64,000 bases of DNA. Origin: Pseudomonas fluorescens (GTDB lineage: Bacteria > Pseudomonadota > Gammaproteobacteria > Pseudomonadales > Pseudomonadaceae). Positions 55,474 through 64,000 of the stretch are shown piece by piece. Numbering within the stretch: position 1 is the stretch's first letter; every line of letters begins with the position of its first letter. Under the pieces are notes generated by a model, which saw only the letters and a program-made list of their open reading frames with translations, was not told where the DNA came from and searched no databases. Where the stretch lies: the NCBI RefSeq assembly GCF_000967965.1, contig NZ_LACC01000015.1, positions 30,660 through 94,659 of the forward strand, given 5' to 3'. The translations under genes were made by a program, and so were the position numbers.

Positions 55474-55749
55474 CTATGTAAAATCTGAAGAGTCTGCTTT
55501 TCAGGATTACTGATTGCTGGACCGTCAGCCATTCGTTGAGCGCGCTTCGACTGATACTGACATCATCAGGTCTACTGCATGTTGGATCTGTGTGCAACTG
55601 AGCGAAGCTGTATAGCATTGAGGCGTGGAGCGAAATCCAGCGTCGTGACGCGGCGACAATCAACCCCGTCTCCTTGATCGCCCTAGCGCAAGCATTTTAG
55701 GGGTCTTGGCCCCATCTTGGTGGCCCCGGACAGTCACAGAAATCGCAGG

Positions 55750-55884
55750 TTGCGACAATATTAATACTCTAGGTCTTGCCGCCCAAGGGGCGATTTGAGG
55801 TGGTGCGCAAGTTTTGCGTTTTCTACGCAGCAGGCTGGAGTGCACGCAATATCGGCTCTGGCCGCGACAGTTTTGATTCTCTGA
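55750..55884. repeat. Degenerate IS end, copy A
   Basis: TTGCGACAATATTAATACTC, AAGTTTTGCGTTTTCT and CGCGACAGTTTTGATTCTCT occur in the same order and spacing as in copy B at 63671-63804. Repeated GCGACAGTTTT motifs indicate the multi-repeat terminus of an insertion sequence; no transposase gene is next to this copy. Confidence 0.6.
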
Positions 55885-56189
55885 AGCCAGGATGTGAGGA
55901 CCCTAGCAGCTTGGCGCTGGTCTGCTCAATCAGAACACGGCGTAACTGAGGTTGGCCAGGTCCTTGTCGACTATGGTGATTGCTCCGGCGGGTCTACATA
56001 GGTAGCGCTGGAAACGCCCTGCAAACTTTCACCTGGTGCGCTAGGGCTCAGATGTCACGCGTCCCCACCGGCTTAAACGACTGAATTTTTTTGGACTTGT
56101 ACCTTCTCGATGGGGTGCCTATCACTGCTGGCTGACGCTTATCATTCTCCGATATGACAAGCGTCCGAGTTTCAGCTTCTACGTAAATG
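55885..56189. other. Intergenic region with no supported gene
   Basis: About 300 bases between the IS-end repeat and the end of the membrane-anchored protein gene. Nothing beyond AT-rich patches is seen. Confidence 0.3.
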
Positions 56190-58250
56190 CTAAAAACTCC
56201 AACTTCCAATATGCACACCAAGGCCACCATTGGGTTTGATGGTTATGTCAGGGAGCGCGTCATCGATTGCTTTGCCGGCACCCTCGACCGCTTTGCGCAA
56301 GTCATTATTGGGGCCCGGCCCCTGGGTCATGTCTTTCCAGGCATTCTTTGCGAACTTGACGATATCGTTATTAGATCCGAATTCGATTGGCCCTAGCAGG
56401 ATGGCAATTTCCGGATCGCCCGCGCATCCTGGGACTGGAGTTTGTTGCTTAAGGAGCTCGGTCACTTGCCCTGCGACGATTTTGGCTTGCTCTTGAACAG
56501 CTTTTTGCGCCTCGTCCAAATCCTTCTCGGTGTAGCCAATCTTCATCGGAATGAGCTCCAGCGCCACCGTAGTGTGGATACCTGACAGATCTGTTTTGAT
56601 CGATTCCGGCACCAGTCGAACACTAAATCCACCCGTTGGCGGAACCAGAGCCCAAGGATTCTTCTTGATGCGCTCATCGCGCTTTTCAGGGTCAGTTTCA
56701 GTCCTAGGGTCGTCGGCTGGACTGATGACAAAGAGCTGTCGATTGTCCAGCAGACTAATCATACCGATCTGGCTGCGCCCAAGAGGCATCACTACGTTAG
56801 CGCCCACCTTTGGCACGGAAATCCATCCCAAGTCTATCTTCAGCACACCATCCGTTGTGGCCGTAGCCTTCAGGGCATCGCAGGACAGGTGAGAATTCAA
56901 GACAGCCACTTTTAGCCCATTTGGCCCTTGAATTACATTTGTTTGGGTCGTGATGTTGATCGTTCCCGAGCCCGCGCCGTCAATCCCGACGCTTGTGCCC
57001 ATGCCTCCCCCTATAAGAGGGTCGAAATGAAAGTGGATGTTGGCCTTCAGAGATGCATTAACTGGCATCACCATCCGTAAACCATCATTTAGCCAGTCGA
57101 TGGACGGTTTACCAAGCTTCAGCATCGCCGTTCCACTTCTACCGTCAACTAGCTCAGCGTAAGCACCGCCGTCTCCTAGCAGGTCGTCATGCCACTTTGT
57201 CTCCGCCAGGCGGCCATCTCGCGCAGTTGTTTGAATGGTTAAAGTACGTGACGCGTCGCTCAACTCGCTCAGCTTGCCAGCCACCGAGGTCAGCAGGTTA
57301 GGTGACAACCAAACACTCAGTGTTTTGGGGGCTCCAGTGAACGCAGTAGTCTTGGCCCGAACCTCTGCAGTCAATGCCTTCACTGCGTCGGCCAGTTCGC
57401 TCTGAGCCGGCGGCGTAGCCGGTAAAACGAAGTCTTGCCCTTCATTGGACTGGCGCGCCATCAACCAGATTCCTTCAGGCCTAAACACAGGAGAAGCGAA
57501 AGACAGTTTTTGCTCAAGAGCGGAGCTCGGTAGAGAGGCATCGTAGGTGATCGTGGCCCCAGTATCCTTATTGACGACTTCCTTGGATCCCTTGATATCA
57601 ACGCCGACGTCAAATTTGACTGTGTCATTCATCGGCACGCGGAGCTCGAAGAGTTGCGGTTTGGCAAGCGCAATTGCAAGATCTGGCGCAAGCTCGTCCC
57701 ATAGATTATTCAACTGAAACAAGCCAATCCGTGCGGCTGGTGCAAGCTCCAGTGGCTCAATCCTGAACTTAGCGGTTACTTCGCCAGGCTTGCCGTTTTT
57801 GACAGGCTCGGTTCCTCGATAAGAGATCGAACCAGTAAGCCTCATCTGCAGTTCGACGTCGTCCTTGTTGGCCACAAGTAACATTTTGACTAGTGTATAT
57901 CCGAGCTCTGGCTCAACTGAGACAGACTTTACAGTTATTGCGGTCCCACTTAGCATCTGATCAGTTGGTAAGTATTCCAGCTTGTAGCCTTCGAGCTGCT
58001 GAGTGACAGCTTTTAGCACAGAGTTACCTATAAACACCCCGGCAGACCAATTCTGCAATTGCTCTCGCCCGTCGATCGATCGGCGCGTGACGTCCAGGGA
58101 CTGCCATTGAGCTTCAAGGCGGTTTTTAAGGGTGATCTCCTTCATGCCACTCCAACCAAACCAAATCAGTAAGAGCATAAACGCCGCAGCAGTACCGAGA
58201 GTGAACTTACCTTTGCGACTGCCGAGCCAGGTATTAATTTCGGTGGGCAT
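56190..58250 (-). CDS. Large membrane-anchored beta-rich protein
   Basis: 686 residues: short cytoplasmic start, one membrane helix (FTLGTAAAFMLLLIWFGWSG), then an extracytoplasmic part of alternating beta strands (VFIGNSVLKAVTQQLEGYKL, SVSVEPELGYTLVKMLLVAN and later GTINITTQTNVIQGPNGLKV). The strand pattern resembles the N-terminal part of the 997-residue lipoprotein, so both may be lipid-binding TULIP-like proteins (weak inference). ATG 58250 has AGGA at the right distance; ATG 58259 is an alternative. Followed upstream by a small secreted protein on the same strand, 70 bases away. Confidence 0.75.
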   Translation of the reverse strand: MPTEINTWLGSRKGKFTLGTAAAFMLLLIWFGWSGMKEITLKNRLEAQWQSLDVTRRSIDGREQLQNWSAGVFIGNSVLKAVTQQLEGYKLEYLPTDQMLSGTAITVKSVSVEPELGYTLVKMLLVANKDDVELQMRLTGSISYRGTEPVKNGKPGEVTAKFRIEPLELAPAARIGLFQLNNLWDELAPDLAIALAKPQLFELRVPMNDTVKFDVGVDIKGSKEVVNKDTGATITYDASLPSSALEQKLSFASPVFRPEGIWLMARQSNEGQDFVLPATPPAQSELADAVKALTAEVRAKTTAFTGAPKTLSVWLSPNLLTSVAGKLSELSDASRTLTIQTTARDGRLAETKWHDDLLGDGGAYAELVDGRSGTAMLKLGKPSIDWLNDGLRMVMPVNASLKANIHFHFDPLIGGGMGTSVGIDGAGSGTINITTQTNVIQGPNGLKVAVLNSHLSCDALKATATTDGVLKIDLGWISVPKVGANVVMPLGRSQIGMISLLDNRQLFVISPADDPRTETDPEKRDERIKKNPWALVPPTGGFSVRLVPESIKTDLSGIHTTVALELIPMKIGYTEKDLDEAQKAVQEQAKIVAGQVTELLKQQTPVPGCAGDPEIAILLGPIEFGSNNDIVKFAKNAWKDMTQGPGPNNDLRKAVEGAGKAIDDALPDITIKPNGGLGVHIGSWSF

Positions 58251-58320
58251 GATTGACATCCTGTAGAGGCGCAGGTTCGGGTTATCGTGGCGAATTCTTC
58301 TGAATCAATCCACGGTTTAA

Positions 58321-58686
58321 CTAAAAGTCCCAGTTAATTTTGATCAAGCCCGCGTCCTTTTGAGCAATTGCCGCCTTTACCGGACCTCTACCATCGGCGG
58401 GGCGAATGTGTAGCGATCCGATGCCTACAACTAGGATCTCTGTTTCGCCAGTAAATCTTATTTTTTCTCCACGGGGCTCGCCGAAGGAAAATATCCCCAT
58501 ACCGATTTGGCATGTACGTTCCGGTTCACAAGCCACTACATAAGTGGCCCATGCGTAGACATATTCCTCGAACCAAGTCCAGTCTTCCGTCGTAGTCTTC
58601 TTGACCCAAGTCACCGAAGCACCGGCGATGCCCGCCATGAGAGAGAAGGCCGCTGTAATAAAAACCGTGCGAGCTTTAAGTTTCAT
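58321..58686 (-). CDS. Small secreted protein
   Basis: 121 residues: signal peptide (TVFITAAFSLMAGIAGASVT) and a small beta-rich mature domain with two cysteines in VVACEPERTCQIG. No family recognised. First gene of a probable two-gene unit with the 56190 gene. Confidence 0.65.
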   Translation of the reverse strand: MKLKARTVFITAAFSLMAGIAGASVTWVKKTTTEDWTWFEEYVYAWATYVVACEPERTCQIGMGIFSFGEPRGEKIRFTGETEILVVGIGSLHIRPADGRGPVKAAIAQKDAGLIKINWDF

Positions 58687-58902
58687 CGGTCTACGCCTTG
58701 AAGAGTATTTTTAAGACGCAAGCTTTATGGTTATAGCAAAGGCATCTCATCGCCGCCATGTTTCAATTAATTGCGATAGAGGACATTGATCTACGGGTGG
58801 CGGAGGCTACCTACCTCACCTATCAAGTGCTGTCTGACGACGCCGGACACGTTTCGGCCTCATCTCTGGGACAACTTCATCGAACCACATGTAGGTCGGA
58901 TA

Positions 58903-58937
58903 GGTCGGAGGTAACCGACCGCGAGGCGGTTTTTTTC
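58903..58937 (+). terminator. Terminator-like hairpins with T-run
   Basis: GGTCGG/CCGACC and ACCGC/GCGGT stems lie in tandem before TTTTTTT. No recognised gene ends just upstream on the plus strand, so this may be left over from a lost gene. Confidence 0.5.
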
Positions 58938-59192
58938 GTCTGGCATTTGTAAACTTGATGATCATCACCACTAAATACGAAGTCAGGTCAGACACAAGCC
59001 AATCCCGCTTTTACGATATGGCGGAAGGCGATCGGATCAAGTGGTGCAAATAGTATTCCAGCACAGTTGAGAATTTTTTCAGAGATTCTTTATATTTATT
59101 TGTAATTTGCAAATCCATAATGTCGATCAAATAATCTTTATAGTTGGTTGCTTGTGATCAATTGCTAAGCTATAAAAATTAGTCAGAGAAAT
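58938..59192. other. AT-rich region upstream of the TnsD-like relic
   Basis: About 255 bases, strikingly AT-rich between 59040 and 59190. It may hold frameshifted N-terminal coding sequence of the following relic, but no convincing protein is readable. Confidence 0.35.
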
Positions 59193-59489
59193 AGTCTTTA
59201 TGTAGTTATAGCTTCTGCCCAGACTGTGTGAGAGAAGATATTCGTACACTCGGATTTCCTTTTTGGCATAGATTGCACCACCAACATGTAGAGGTTTGTG
59301 CGAAGCATAACGTTGTTCTGCAAAAGAATTGTCCATTCTGCAAGAGAGGATTTTACTTTGAAATCCACGGATTAGAAGTGATGTGGAATGGTTGCGAAGG
59401 CCATAGTCTTGCGGAAAGCGTAGCGATAAATAACAGCGATCCTTTCGAGTATAAGAGATCAAGAATTTTAAGCGAAATGCATTCTAGCC
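59193..59489 (+). pseudogene. TnsD/TniQ-like zinc-finger fragment
   Basis: The frame reads FCPDCVREDIRTLGFPFWHR, LHHQHVEVCAKHNVVLQKNC, PFCKRG, matching the CxxC...WHR-x-H...VCxxH...CxxC zinc-finger core of TniQ/TnsD proteins, which choose target sites for Tn7-like transposons. An in-frame stop precedes it at 59190 and the 3' side is cut by the IS end at 59490, so only about 100 codons remain. The AT-rich composition sets it apart from its neighbours. Confidence 0.65.
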
Positions 59490-59641
59490 TGTTGGCGCTG
59501 ATGCGATTTTGACCCAGGCTGCCGGAAATCGTTAACCCACCTCAATACATCAGTAAACGATGTCTAGGCGCGGGATTTCATAGGCCGAATTTAGGTCAGG
59601 CAAAATCAGCAGCCTGGGTCAAAATCGCATCAGCGCTAACA
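59490..59641. mobile_element. 152-bp element with inverted IS21-like ends
   Basis: TGTTGGCGCTGATGCGATTT at 59490 and its reverse-complement counterpart (AAATCGCATCAGCGCTAACA) ending at 59641 bound a gene-free spacer. Either a MITE or two neighbouring IS ends. It interrupts the TnsD-like relic. Confidence 0.65.
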
Positions 59642-59815
59642 ACGTGTGCTTCCCGTTCTCTCGCCGTTACTGATCTTCGCTTTATCCAAGGTGAAACTCG
59701 TTGGTAAGGACTTTGCCACCAACACCGGCGTACGAAGGGTAAACAATGTAGTCTTCGTACTTTCGTTGGGTCTAACGCTACAAGCAGGCGCACACACCTC
59801 TGAAGCAGACGCCTA

Positions 59816-59847
59816 GGTAGGTGCCCCTGTAGAGCGGGGCACCTACC
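59816..59847 (-). terminator. Hairpin after the PLD-like gene
   Basis: A perfect 12-bp stem, GGTAGGTGCCCC with GGGGCACCTACC, around an eight-base loop, 14 bases past the stop of the 1,105-residue gene. No T-run follows on the minus strand. Confidence 0.6.
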
Positions 59848-59860
59848 GTGCAGCTACTTC

Positions 59861-62800
59861 TTACTGGCCGCTAGTAATAGCCTTGTGAATGGTATGGCCT
59901 AGGCTGTGAGATTTGAGTTGGTCAGGATCACCCTTCATGTAGGTGAGAAGTTCGGTGCTGGTGGCATAGTCCCGGTATGAATCGGGAAGCCGATCAATAA
60001 TCTCTTCGCTCTCAAGCAGAAGTTCAGCCAGCGATGGGCTTGCATCAACATCAACCAGTGCGTCGATACGTCGAGCCAATGCATAGAGCCAGAGGTTCAC
60101 TTCATGCGCTCGAATGTGCGACTGCCAGCTCACCTGAGCGCTGAAAGGTTGACGAATCGTTCGAGCCAGCGCATTGAAGATCTTCCACAGCTCAGCGACG
60201 ATCGCTTTCTGATCTTCTGGCGCCAAATAGCGGGTCAATGTGGCAAGTTCGTCAGTGAAAGCACCATCTGCCTCCAGCTTGAAATACAGGCTGTTGTTGT
60301 CTTTCAGTGAGCCGCGCCATTGGCTCGCCAATTCATTGAACCATTCTCTGGAGACCTGAGCCGTGTCTACTGTCTTCTGTTCGAGCATGGGAAGAAGCAA
60401 TGACTCGAGAATCCAAGGCGTGAAGTGATGCAACCTTCCAAGACGCCCGCGCACAGGCTGCAGGATGTCCTGAAGTTCTTGATCAGACAGTGGTCCTTGA
60501 AGTGATTGCGTCAGCTTTGAAATCAGCTGGTGCTTGACGTCCGACTCCTCATAGTTCGCTTCGTTGATCAGCCAGCAAAGAATGGTTCGATGAGCGCCGG
60601 CAGGTGTTACCTGATCGATAAGGCCAAGTGTTTCAACGCCCCACGCGCCTTTGTTGATTGCATCCTTGAAAGCATGCAGACCCACCCAGGTGACGATGCT
60701 TGTCTCACTTTGTAGGAGGGCTTCTATTTGTACTGGGTGCTTGTCGAAGCCGATCGATAGGCAGATGTGCTTGAAGACCTCAATGACCAATACGTTAGGA
60801 CGCAAGCCTTTGACGTGTTGCGCGCACACTTCGCTCAACCAGCTGACAAGCGCCTGTGGTGCATGTGACCAGAGTAGCTTGAGGGCATAGTAGTCACTCC
60901 ATGAGATATCGGGTGGCGAGTAGCGGAAAGCAGCGTCGGGATCATCAGTGGAAAGCAGTAGCTTGGTGAGGTCTTGCGAGCGATAGTGCTCAAGATCCAG
61001 CAGCGCCTTCCGGGCTCTTGGCTGTAAAGCACCTTGGCGTGCAGGATTGAGGTGTTCGAGCAAGGCGCTCTGCAGCGCCTGCGGGAAAGGCTTGCGCTCC
61101 TCTGTGTACAGTTGGCCCGCTTGGCAGTGTGCCAGCACATGGCCAAGAGCATCCCAGGCCGAGTGGAAATCTTCGAGAGGCAGACCTTCGGTCCAGAACT
61201 TGGCAGGGATACTCTCAAACATTTCTGGATTGAGCTTCCCATCCTTGATCTTGCCCTTGGCCTCCAACTGATTCATCAACTCAGCACCAGACAACCCTGC
61301 GAACTCCAGATCATCAAGCCACCAAGCCAGCACATCGCCCGCGCGAGGGGCGTCAGTGAAACAGGAACGATGGTTCAAGCCCTTCGGTTCCTCGTCTTCT
61401 TTCTCGGATTTAATAAATGAGGTTGAGTCGAAAATCAGCTTGGCGGTAGGTACCTTCTTGCCCTCACCATGTAGCGTGCTTTGAATGATCTGGTCGCAGT
61501 ACTCGAAGACATGCGGCATCACATCCAGAGGGATAGGTGTTGCCAGCAGTGGGTAGTTATCATTGGCGCGTTGTATCGAGTTGGAAAGCTGATAGCCGGC
61601 CAGCGGGCGACCGCTGGCTGATCGAATCAGGATCATTCGGTCATGGATCTTGCTTTCAGGAACGGCCAGCACTTTGAGGCGAACATTGCCGAAATAGCCA
61701 TTGCCCCAGCCAGTGCACTGGTTGAGAAGATTCTGAATGCGGTTCGGCTGATCAGCGCCTGCTTTGCCATCGTCCTTCGACTCTTTCTCGGTCGTGATGA
61801 TGAGATAGTCGCCTGCCGCAGTGCCCATTCGATGAAGCAGATCAATGCCTGCGTCCTCCATGAATGGATCGAACCAGGCAATCTGAGCGTCATGGTGGTT
61901 CTCGAAGATCTTACGGAGCCATTCCGTCAGTTGTATCCGGCTGGTGCCACCGCTGTCGGTAAGCGTAAGGAAGAAGCGCCCCTTAGAGGTCTTGGGGCAG
62001 AGCTGCTTCATGGTTGTTTCGGTGGCGCTGTTGAGAGCTACCCATGGATCAGCTGTATGGCCTCCCAGCTGTGAGCGCGAATCTCGTAACGCACGGCCTA
62101 CTCGCGCGGTGGCTTGAAGTTTCGCTTGCTCTTTCGGCGGGACGCGTTTCTCCAGCCAGCTCAGCTTTTCGTTCGAGCGGATAGGCTCGACCATCTGCAT
62201 GTTCAGGTTCATGCTGCGGACGAAGTAGTTACCAGTCTGTAGCACCAGGAAGGAGTCGCCGAGGTCATTGAGCGCGTAGATTTCCAGGGTGAATGACGTA
62301 CAGATCTGTTTCTCGAAGGCTTCAAGCCTGAAGCCATGCTTCAGTGGGTACTTTTCGTGCTTGTCCAGCCGAGCTGTATGGGTGGCCAGTACGCTGTCGG
62401 CACTATAAGCATTCACTACGACCAAGAGGTCGGACGCGTCATGGGTCATTGGCTCGGACAGCTTGAGAGAGGCGTCATCTCCCTTCAACGTGATGTCGTA
62501 CTTACTCTTTTCCGCGCGATTTTGGCCGGGGATGCAGATGAACTCAAAATCCCCTATCCGCCATGCATCCAGTGCCGCGAAGTCCAGCCCGGTATCTGCG
62601 TTCAGGCTCTGGCATGCGGCCTCTGCGATCTTTCGATCCGAACCCTCTGCCATGTTGAAGGTCTCTGACTTGCTGTCGGACGAAATGGCCGCGCTGTCCA
62701 CGCTGGCATAGTTGGTCGGGCTGAGGCGGCTGGTGCGGAATTGAAAGAAATCTCGCGTCGGTAGGTGCATGACCGGGCGGGCCACAGGGTTGCCCCCGAA

Positions 62801-63175
62801 GAGGGTAGCGCCCACCTTGCTGTTCAGTTTGTCATCGAGCTGGATATCGGCCAGCTGGCTGGCAGCATGCAGTGTTGCACCGGAAAGGAAGTGCTTCAGG
62901 AATATCTTGAGTTGCTGCGTTGATGTGTACAGCGTCAGGGCATGTGTCTTGGCGGAGCAGCCATCATACACGGGCGTCTTGCTGCTGGAGGTACCGCTCC
63001 ACTTGTGAGACTGGTGGGTACCAGGCAGTGATCGGCCATAGAGGAACCGCAGTTCGGCGGACCCTGCGCGTTCGATTTCAAGAATCCAGATCTGGGTAGC
63101 GGTAGCGAGTTGGCCGTCACCAAAAAGTTCATGAAGCCGGAAATCGGAGGCCAGTGTGTCGAGAGCATCGGTCAT
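59861..63175 (-). CDS. Large PLD-like protein (possibly VPA1262 family)
   Basis: 1,105 residues. The N-terminal third is mixed alpha/beta without a known motif. In the middle, AQIAWFDPFMEDAGIDLLHR and DYLIITTEKES followed by KIHDRMILIRSASGRPLAGY match the layout of one phospholipase-D-like half, with His-x-Arg instead of the usual HxK. The C-terminal 500 residues are helical. It resembles proteins I remember annotated as VPA1262 family, but that recollection is uncertain. ATG 63175 has AAGGA upstream; earlier residues look non-coding. The gene stands alone, and inverted IS ends (59490 and 63424) bracket it. A defence-type role is plausible but unproved. Confidence 0.75.
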   Translation of the reverse strand: MTDALDTLASDFRLHELFGDGQLATATQIWILEIERAGSAELRFLYGRSLPGTHQSHKWSGTSSSKTPVYDGCSAKTHALTLYTSTQQLKIFLKHFLSGATLHAASQLADIQLDDKLNSKVGATLFGGNPVARPVMHLPTRDFFQFRTSRLSPTNYASVDSAAISSDSKSETFNMAEGSDRKIAEAACQSLNADTGLDFAALDAWRIGDFEFICIPGQNRAEKSKYDITLKGDDASLKLSEPMTHDASDLLVVVNAYSADSVLATHTARLDKHEKYPLKHGFRLEAFEKQICTSFTLEIYALNDLGDSFLVLQTGNYFVRSMNLNMQMVEPIRSNEKLSWLEKRVPPKEQAKLQATARVGRALRDSRSQLGGHTADPWVALNSATETTMKQLCPKTSKGRFFLTLTDSGGTSRIQLTEWLRKIFENHHDAQIAWFDPFMEDAGIDLLHRMGTAAGDYLIITTEKESKDDGKAGADQPNRIQNLLNQCTGWGNGYFGNVRLKVLAVPESKIHDRMILIRSASGRPLAGYQLSNSIQRANDNYPLLATPIPLDVMPHVFEYCDQIIQSTLHGEGKKVPTAKLIFDSTSFIKSEKEDEEPKGLNHRSCFTDAPRAGDVLAWWLDDLEFAGLSGAELMNQLEAKGKIKDGKLNPEMFESIPAKFWTEGLPLEDFHSAWDALGHVLAHCQAGQLYTEERKPFPQALQSALLEHLNPARQGALQPRARKALLDLEHYRSQDLTKLLLSTDDPDAAFRYSPPDISWSDYYALKLLWSHAPQALVSWLSEVCAQHVKGLRPNVLVIEVFKHICLSIGFDKHPVQIEALLQSETSIVTWVGLHAFKDAINKGAWGVETLGLIDQVTPAGAHRTILCWLINEANYEESDVKHQLISKLTQSLQGPLSDQELQDILQPVRGRLGRLHHFTPWILESLLLPMLEQKTVDTAQVSREWFNELASQWRGSLKDNNSLYFKLEADGAFTDELATLTRYLAPEDQKAIVAELWKIFNALARTIRQPFSAQVSWQSHIRAHEVNLWLYALARRIDALVDVDASPSLAELLLESEEIIDRLPDSYRDYATSTELLTYMKGDPDQLKSHSLGHTIHKAITSGQ

Positions 63176-63370
63176 AGCGCATCCTTTTGCTTGGTCAGAG
63201 AACAGGTCTGGTGCGCAATGCTGAAGGCGTAGCGGCATAGACTTGCGTCAATTTGACATCAGTTTCATTGACCGAACAATGACGGAGCGCAATGTTGGCT
63301 AAGAATCATATGGTTCTGAACTTCTGGGGGATCCGATAGAGATGGGTAAGACCATCGATTACCGAGTGTC

Positions 63371-63424
63371 CAGGTAGGTCAACGATTTCCGGCAGCTTGG
63401 GTCAAAATCGCATCAACGCCAACA
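63371..63424. repeat. IS21-like end, inverted partner of 59490
   Basis: The reverse complement reads TGTTGGCGTTGATGCGATTT then GACCCAAGCTGCCGGAAATC, agreeing with 59490-59541 at about 46 of 50 positions. With the left copy it frames the PLD-like gene. Confidence 0.65.
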
Positions 63425-63473
63425 TTTAGAGGCATGCTGGATATGCTCGACAGCCTAGACCCGTAGTAAAACA

Positions 63474-63506
63474 TCCCTGCCGTGCTGCGGCCGGCAGGGG
63501 TTTTTC
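63474..63506 (+). terminator. Terminator-like hairpin
   Basis: CCTGCCG pairs with CGGCAGG and is followed by GGTTTTT. No recognised plus-strand gene ends just before it. Confidence 0.55.
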
Positions 63507-63670
63507 CCGAAATCACGCCAAAGTGAATTACCGCGCGGGGAGTTCTGTGAAGCCAGCCTTGATTAGGCGTTCACGCATCGCACCCAAGCAGCTGTTGGGA
63601 ACGGCTATGGCCCGGCGGCTGACGAGTCGCCGGCTGCGGTAAAATTACCTAAAAGCCGCGTCGTTTCTGG

Positions 63671-63804
63671 CTGCGACAGTTTTAATTCTCTAGAGCATCT
63701 CTCTGGCCCGGCATTGGGGGCGGTTGCGACAGTTTTGCGTTTCCTCCACAAGAGGCTACAGGCCGCGAAACACGGTATCCTTCCGCGACAGTTTTAATTC
63801 TCTA
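63671..63804. repeat. Degenerate IS end, copy B
   Basis: Three GCGACAGTTTT motifs (CTGCGACAGTTTTAATTCTC, TTGCGACAGTTTTGCGTTTC, CGCGACAGTTTTAATTCTCT), in the same order as copy A at 55750-55884. Its right border is exactly where the transposase fragment is cut. Confidence 0.6.
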
Positions 63805-63807
63805 AAT

Positions 63808-64000
63808 TCAGGGCACGACCTGATCCATCTCGGCGAGGAACCGTTCGCGGCGAGTTTGCTTACGTTTGCCGGCGTATTCGAAGTCGGAAAAGCTCATCTG
63901 GCTCATGGAGGGCTCGGGGCAGGTGATGAGGTTGTATTTCAGCACGTTTGAAGACTTGTTCGGAGTTTCCCTAGAGACGCCTAGGGAAGGTCTGAAGTAG
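63808..64000 (-). mobile_element. IS5-type element, transposase truncated after 33 codons
   Basis: On the minus strand an ATG at 63906 starts MSQMSFSDFEYAGKRKQTRR and continues ERFLAEMDQVVP, the N-terminus of common Pseudomonas IS5-family transposases, then hits TGA at 63808. The normal continuation (WxxLxxLIEPHYP) is absent because copy B of the other IS end takes over. GGGAAGGTCTGAAG near 63985 looks like the terminal inverted repeat of the same IS5-type element. Confidence 0.7.

Noticed and set aside
58758..58952. Small plus-strand frame of 64 codons
   Set aside because: No ribosome site, and its end runs through a terminator-like hairpin and T-run.
59127..59462. Minus-strand 111-codon frame over the AT-rich region
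   Set aside because: The plus strand carries a readable TnsD/TniQ zinc finger; the minus product has no recognisable features.
34974..64000. Integrase, tRNA attachment site or CRISPR array in the island
   Set aside because: None was seen. Repeats present are IS ends, REP-like palindromes or MITEs without regular spacers.

Overview
The window is chromosomal DNA from a fluorescent Pseudomonas, most likely the P. fluorescens group. The evidence is the pyoverdine genes (pvdL, pvdS and a pvdYII-type acetylase), an acyclic-terpene utilisation (atu) cluster, CheV, several REP elements of the 'GTAGGAGCGAGC' type, and high-GC codon use that leaves long antisense shadow frames.

Positions 1 to about 34,970 are core-like. 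The pyoverdine locus (1-8,430) has pvdL and pvdS divergent, with a Fur box at pvdS and PvdS-type promoters ahead of pvdYII and, less clearly, pvdL. A periplasmic binding protein follows. Next is atuR divergent from atuABCDEF (9,352-18,464), with a matched pair of 16-bp operator-like palindromes between them. Then come housekeeping and signalling genes: exonuclease, ppnP, MOSC protein, cheV, a kinase/regulator pair, moeA-moaB divergent from mobA, a small lipoprotein, an RluA-type pseudouridine synthase, a small gene under a LexA box, an ammonium transporter, a DUF883/YqjE-type envelope operon, a dNTPase and a lone receiver protein.

At about 34,974 a LuxR-type response regulator gene is cut off after its receiver domain. 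Everything from there to the right edge looks like an accessory island: patchy base composition, remnants of several IS families, MITE-like elements, broken genes and many unrecognised proteins. No integrase or tRNA attachment site is visible, and the right border is outside the window.

The main island cargo includes: (i) a tight three-gene operon (39,646-44,057, minus strand) of a helix-turn-helix protein, a KGGVGRT-type ParA/MinD-like ATPase with a long helical C-terminal half, and a nitrilase-superfamily enzyme with a complete Glu-Lys-Cys triad; this is the best candidate for an undescribed conflict or stress system; (ii) a stand-alone PD-(D/E)XK nuclease-like protein; (iii) an envelope set made of a 997-aa lipoprotein with an 11-residue cysteine repeat, a secreted protein, a membrane-anchored metallophosphoesterase and a large membrane-anchored protein; (iv) a 1,105-aa PLD-like protein bracketed by inverted IS ends; (v) relics of a papain-like protease, a TnsD/TniQ-like protein and an IS5-type transposase.

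All function calls come from reading motifs and remembered family patterns; no database search was possible.
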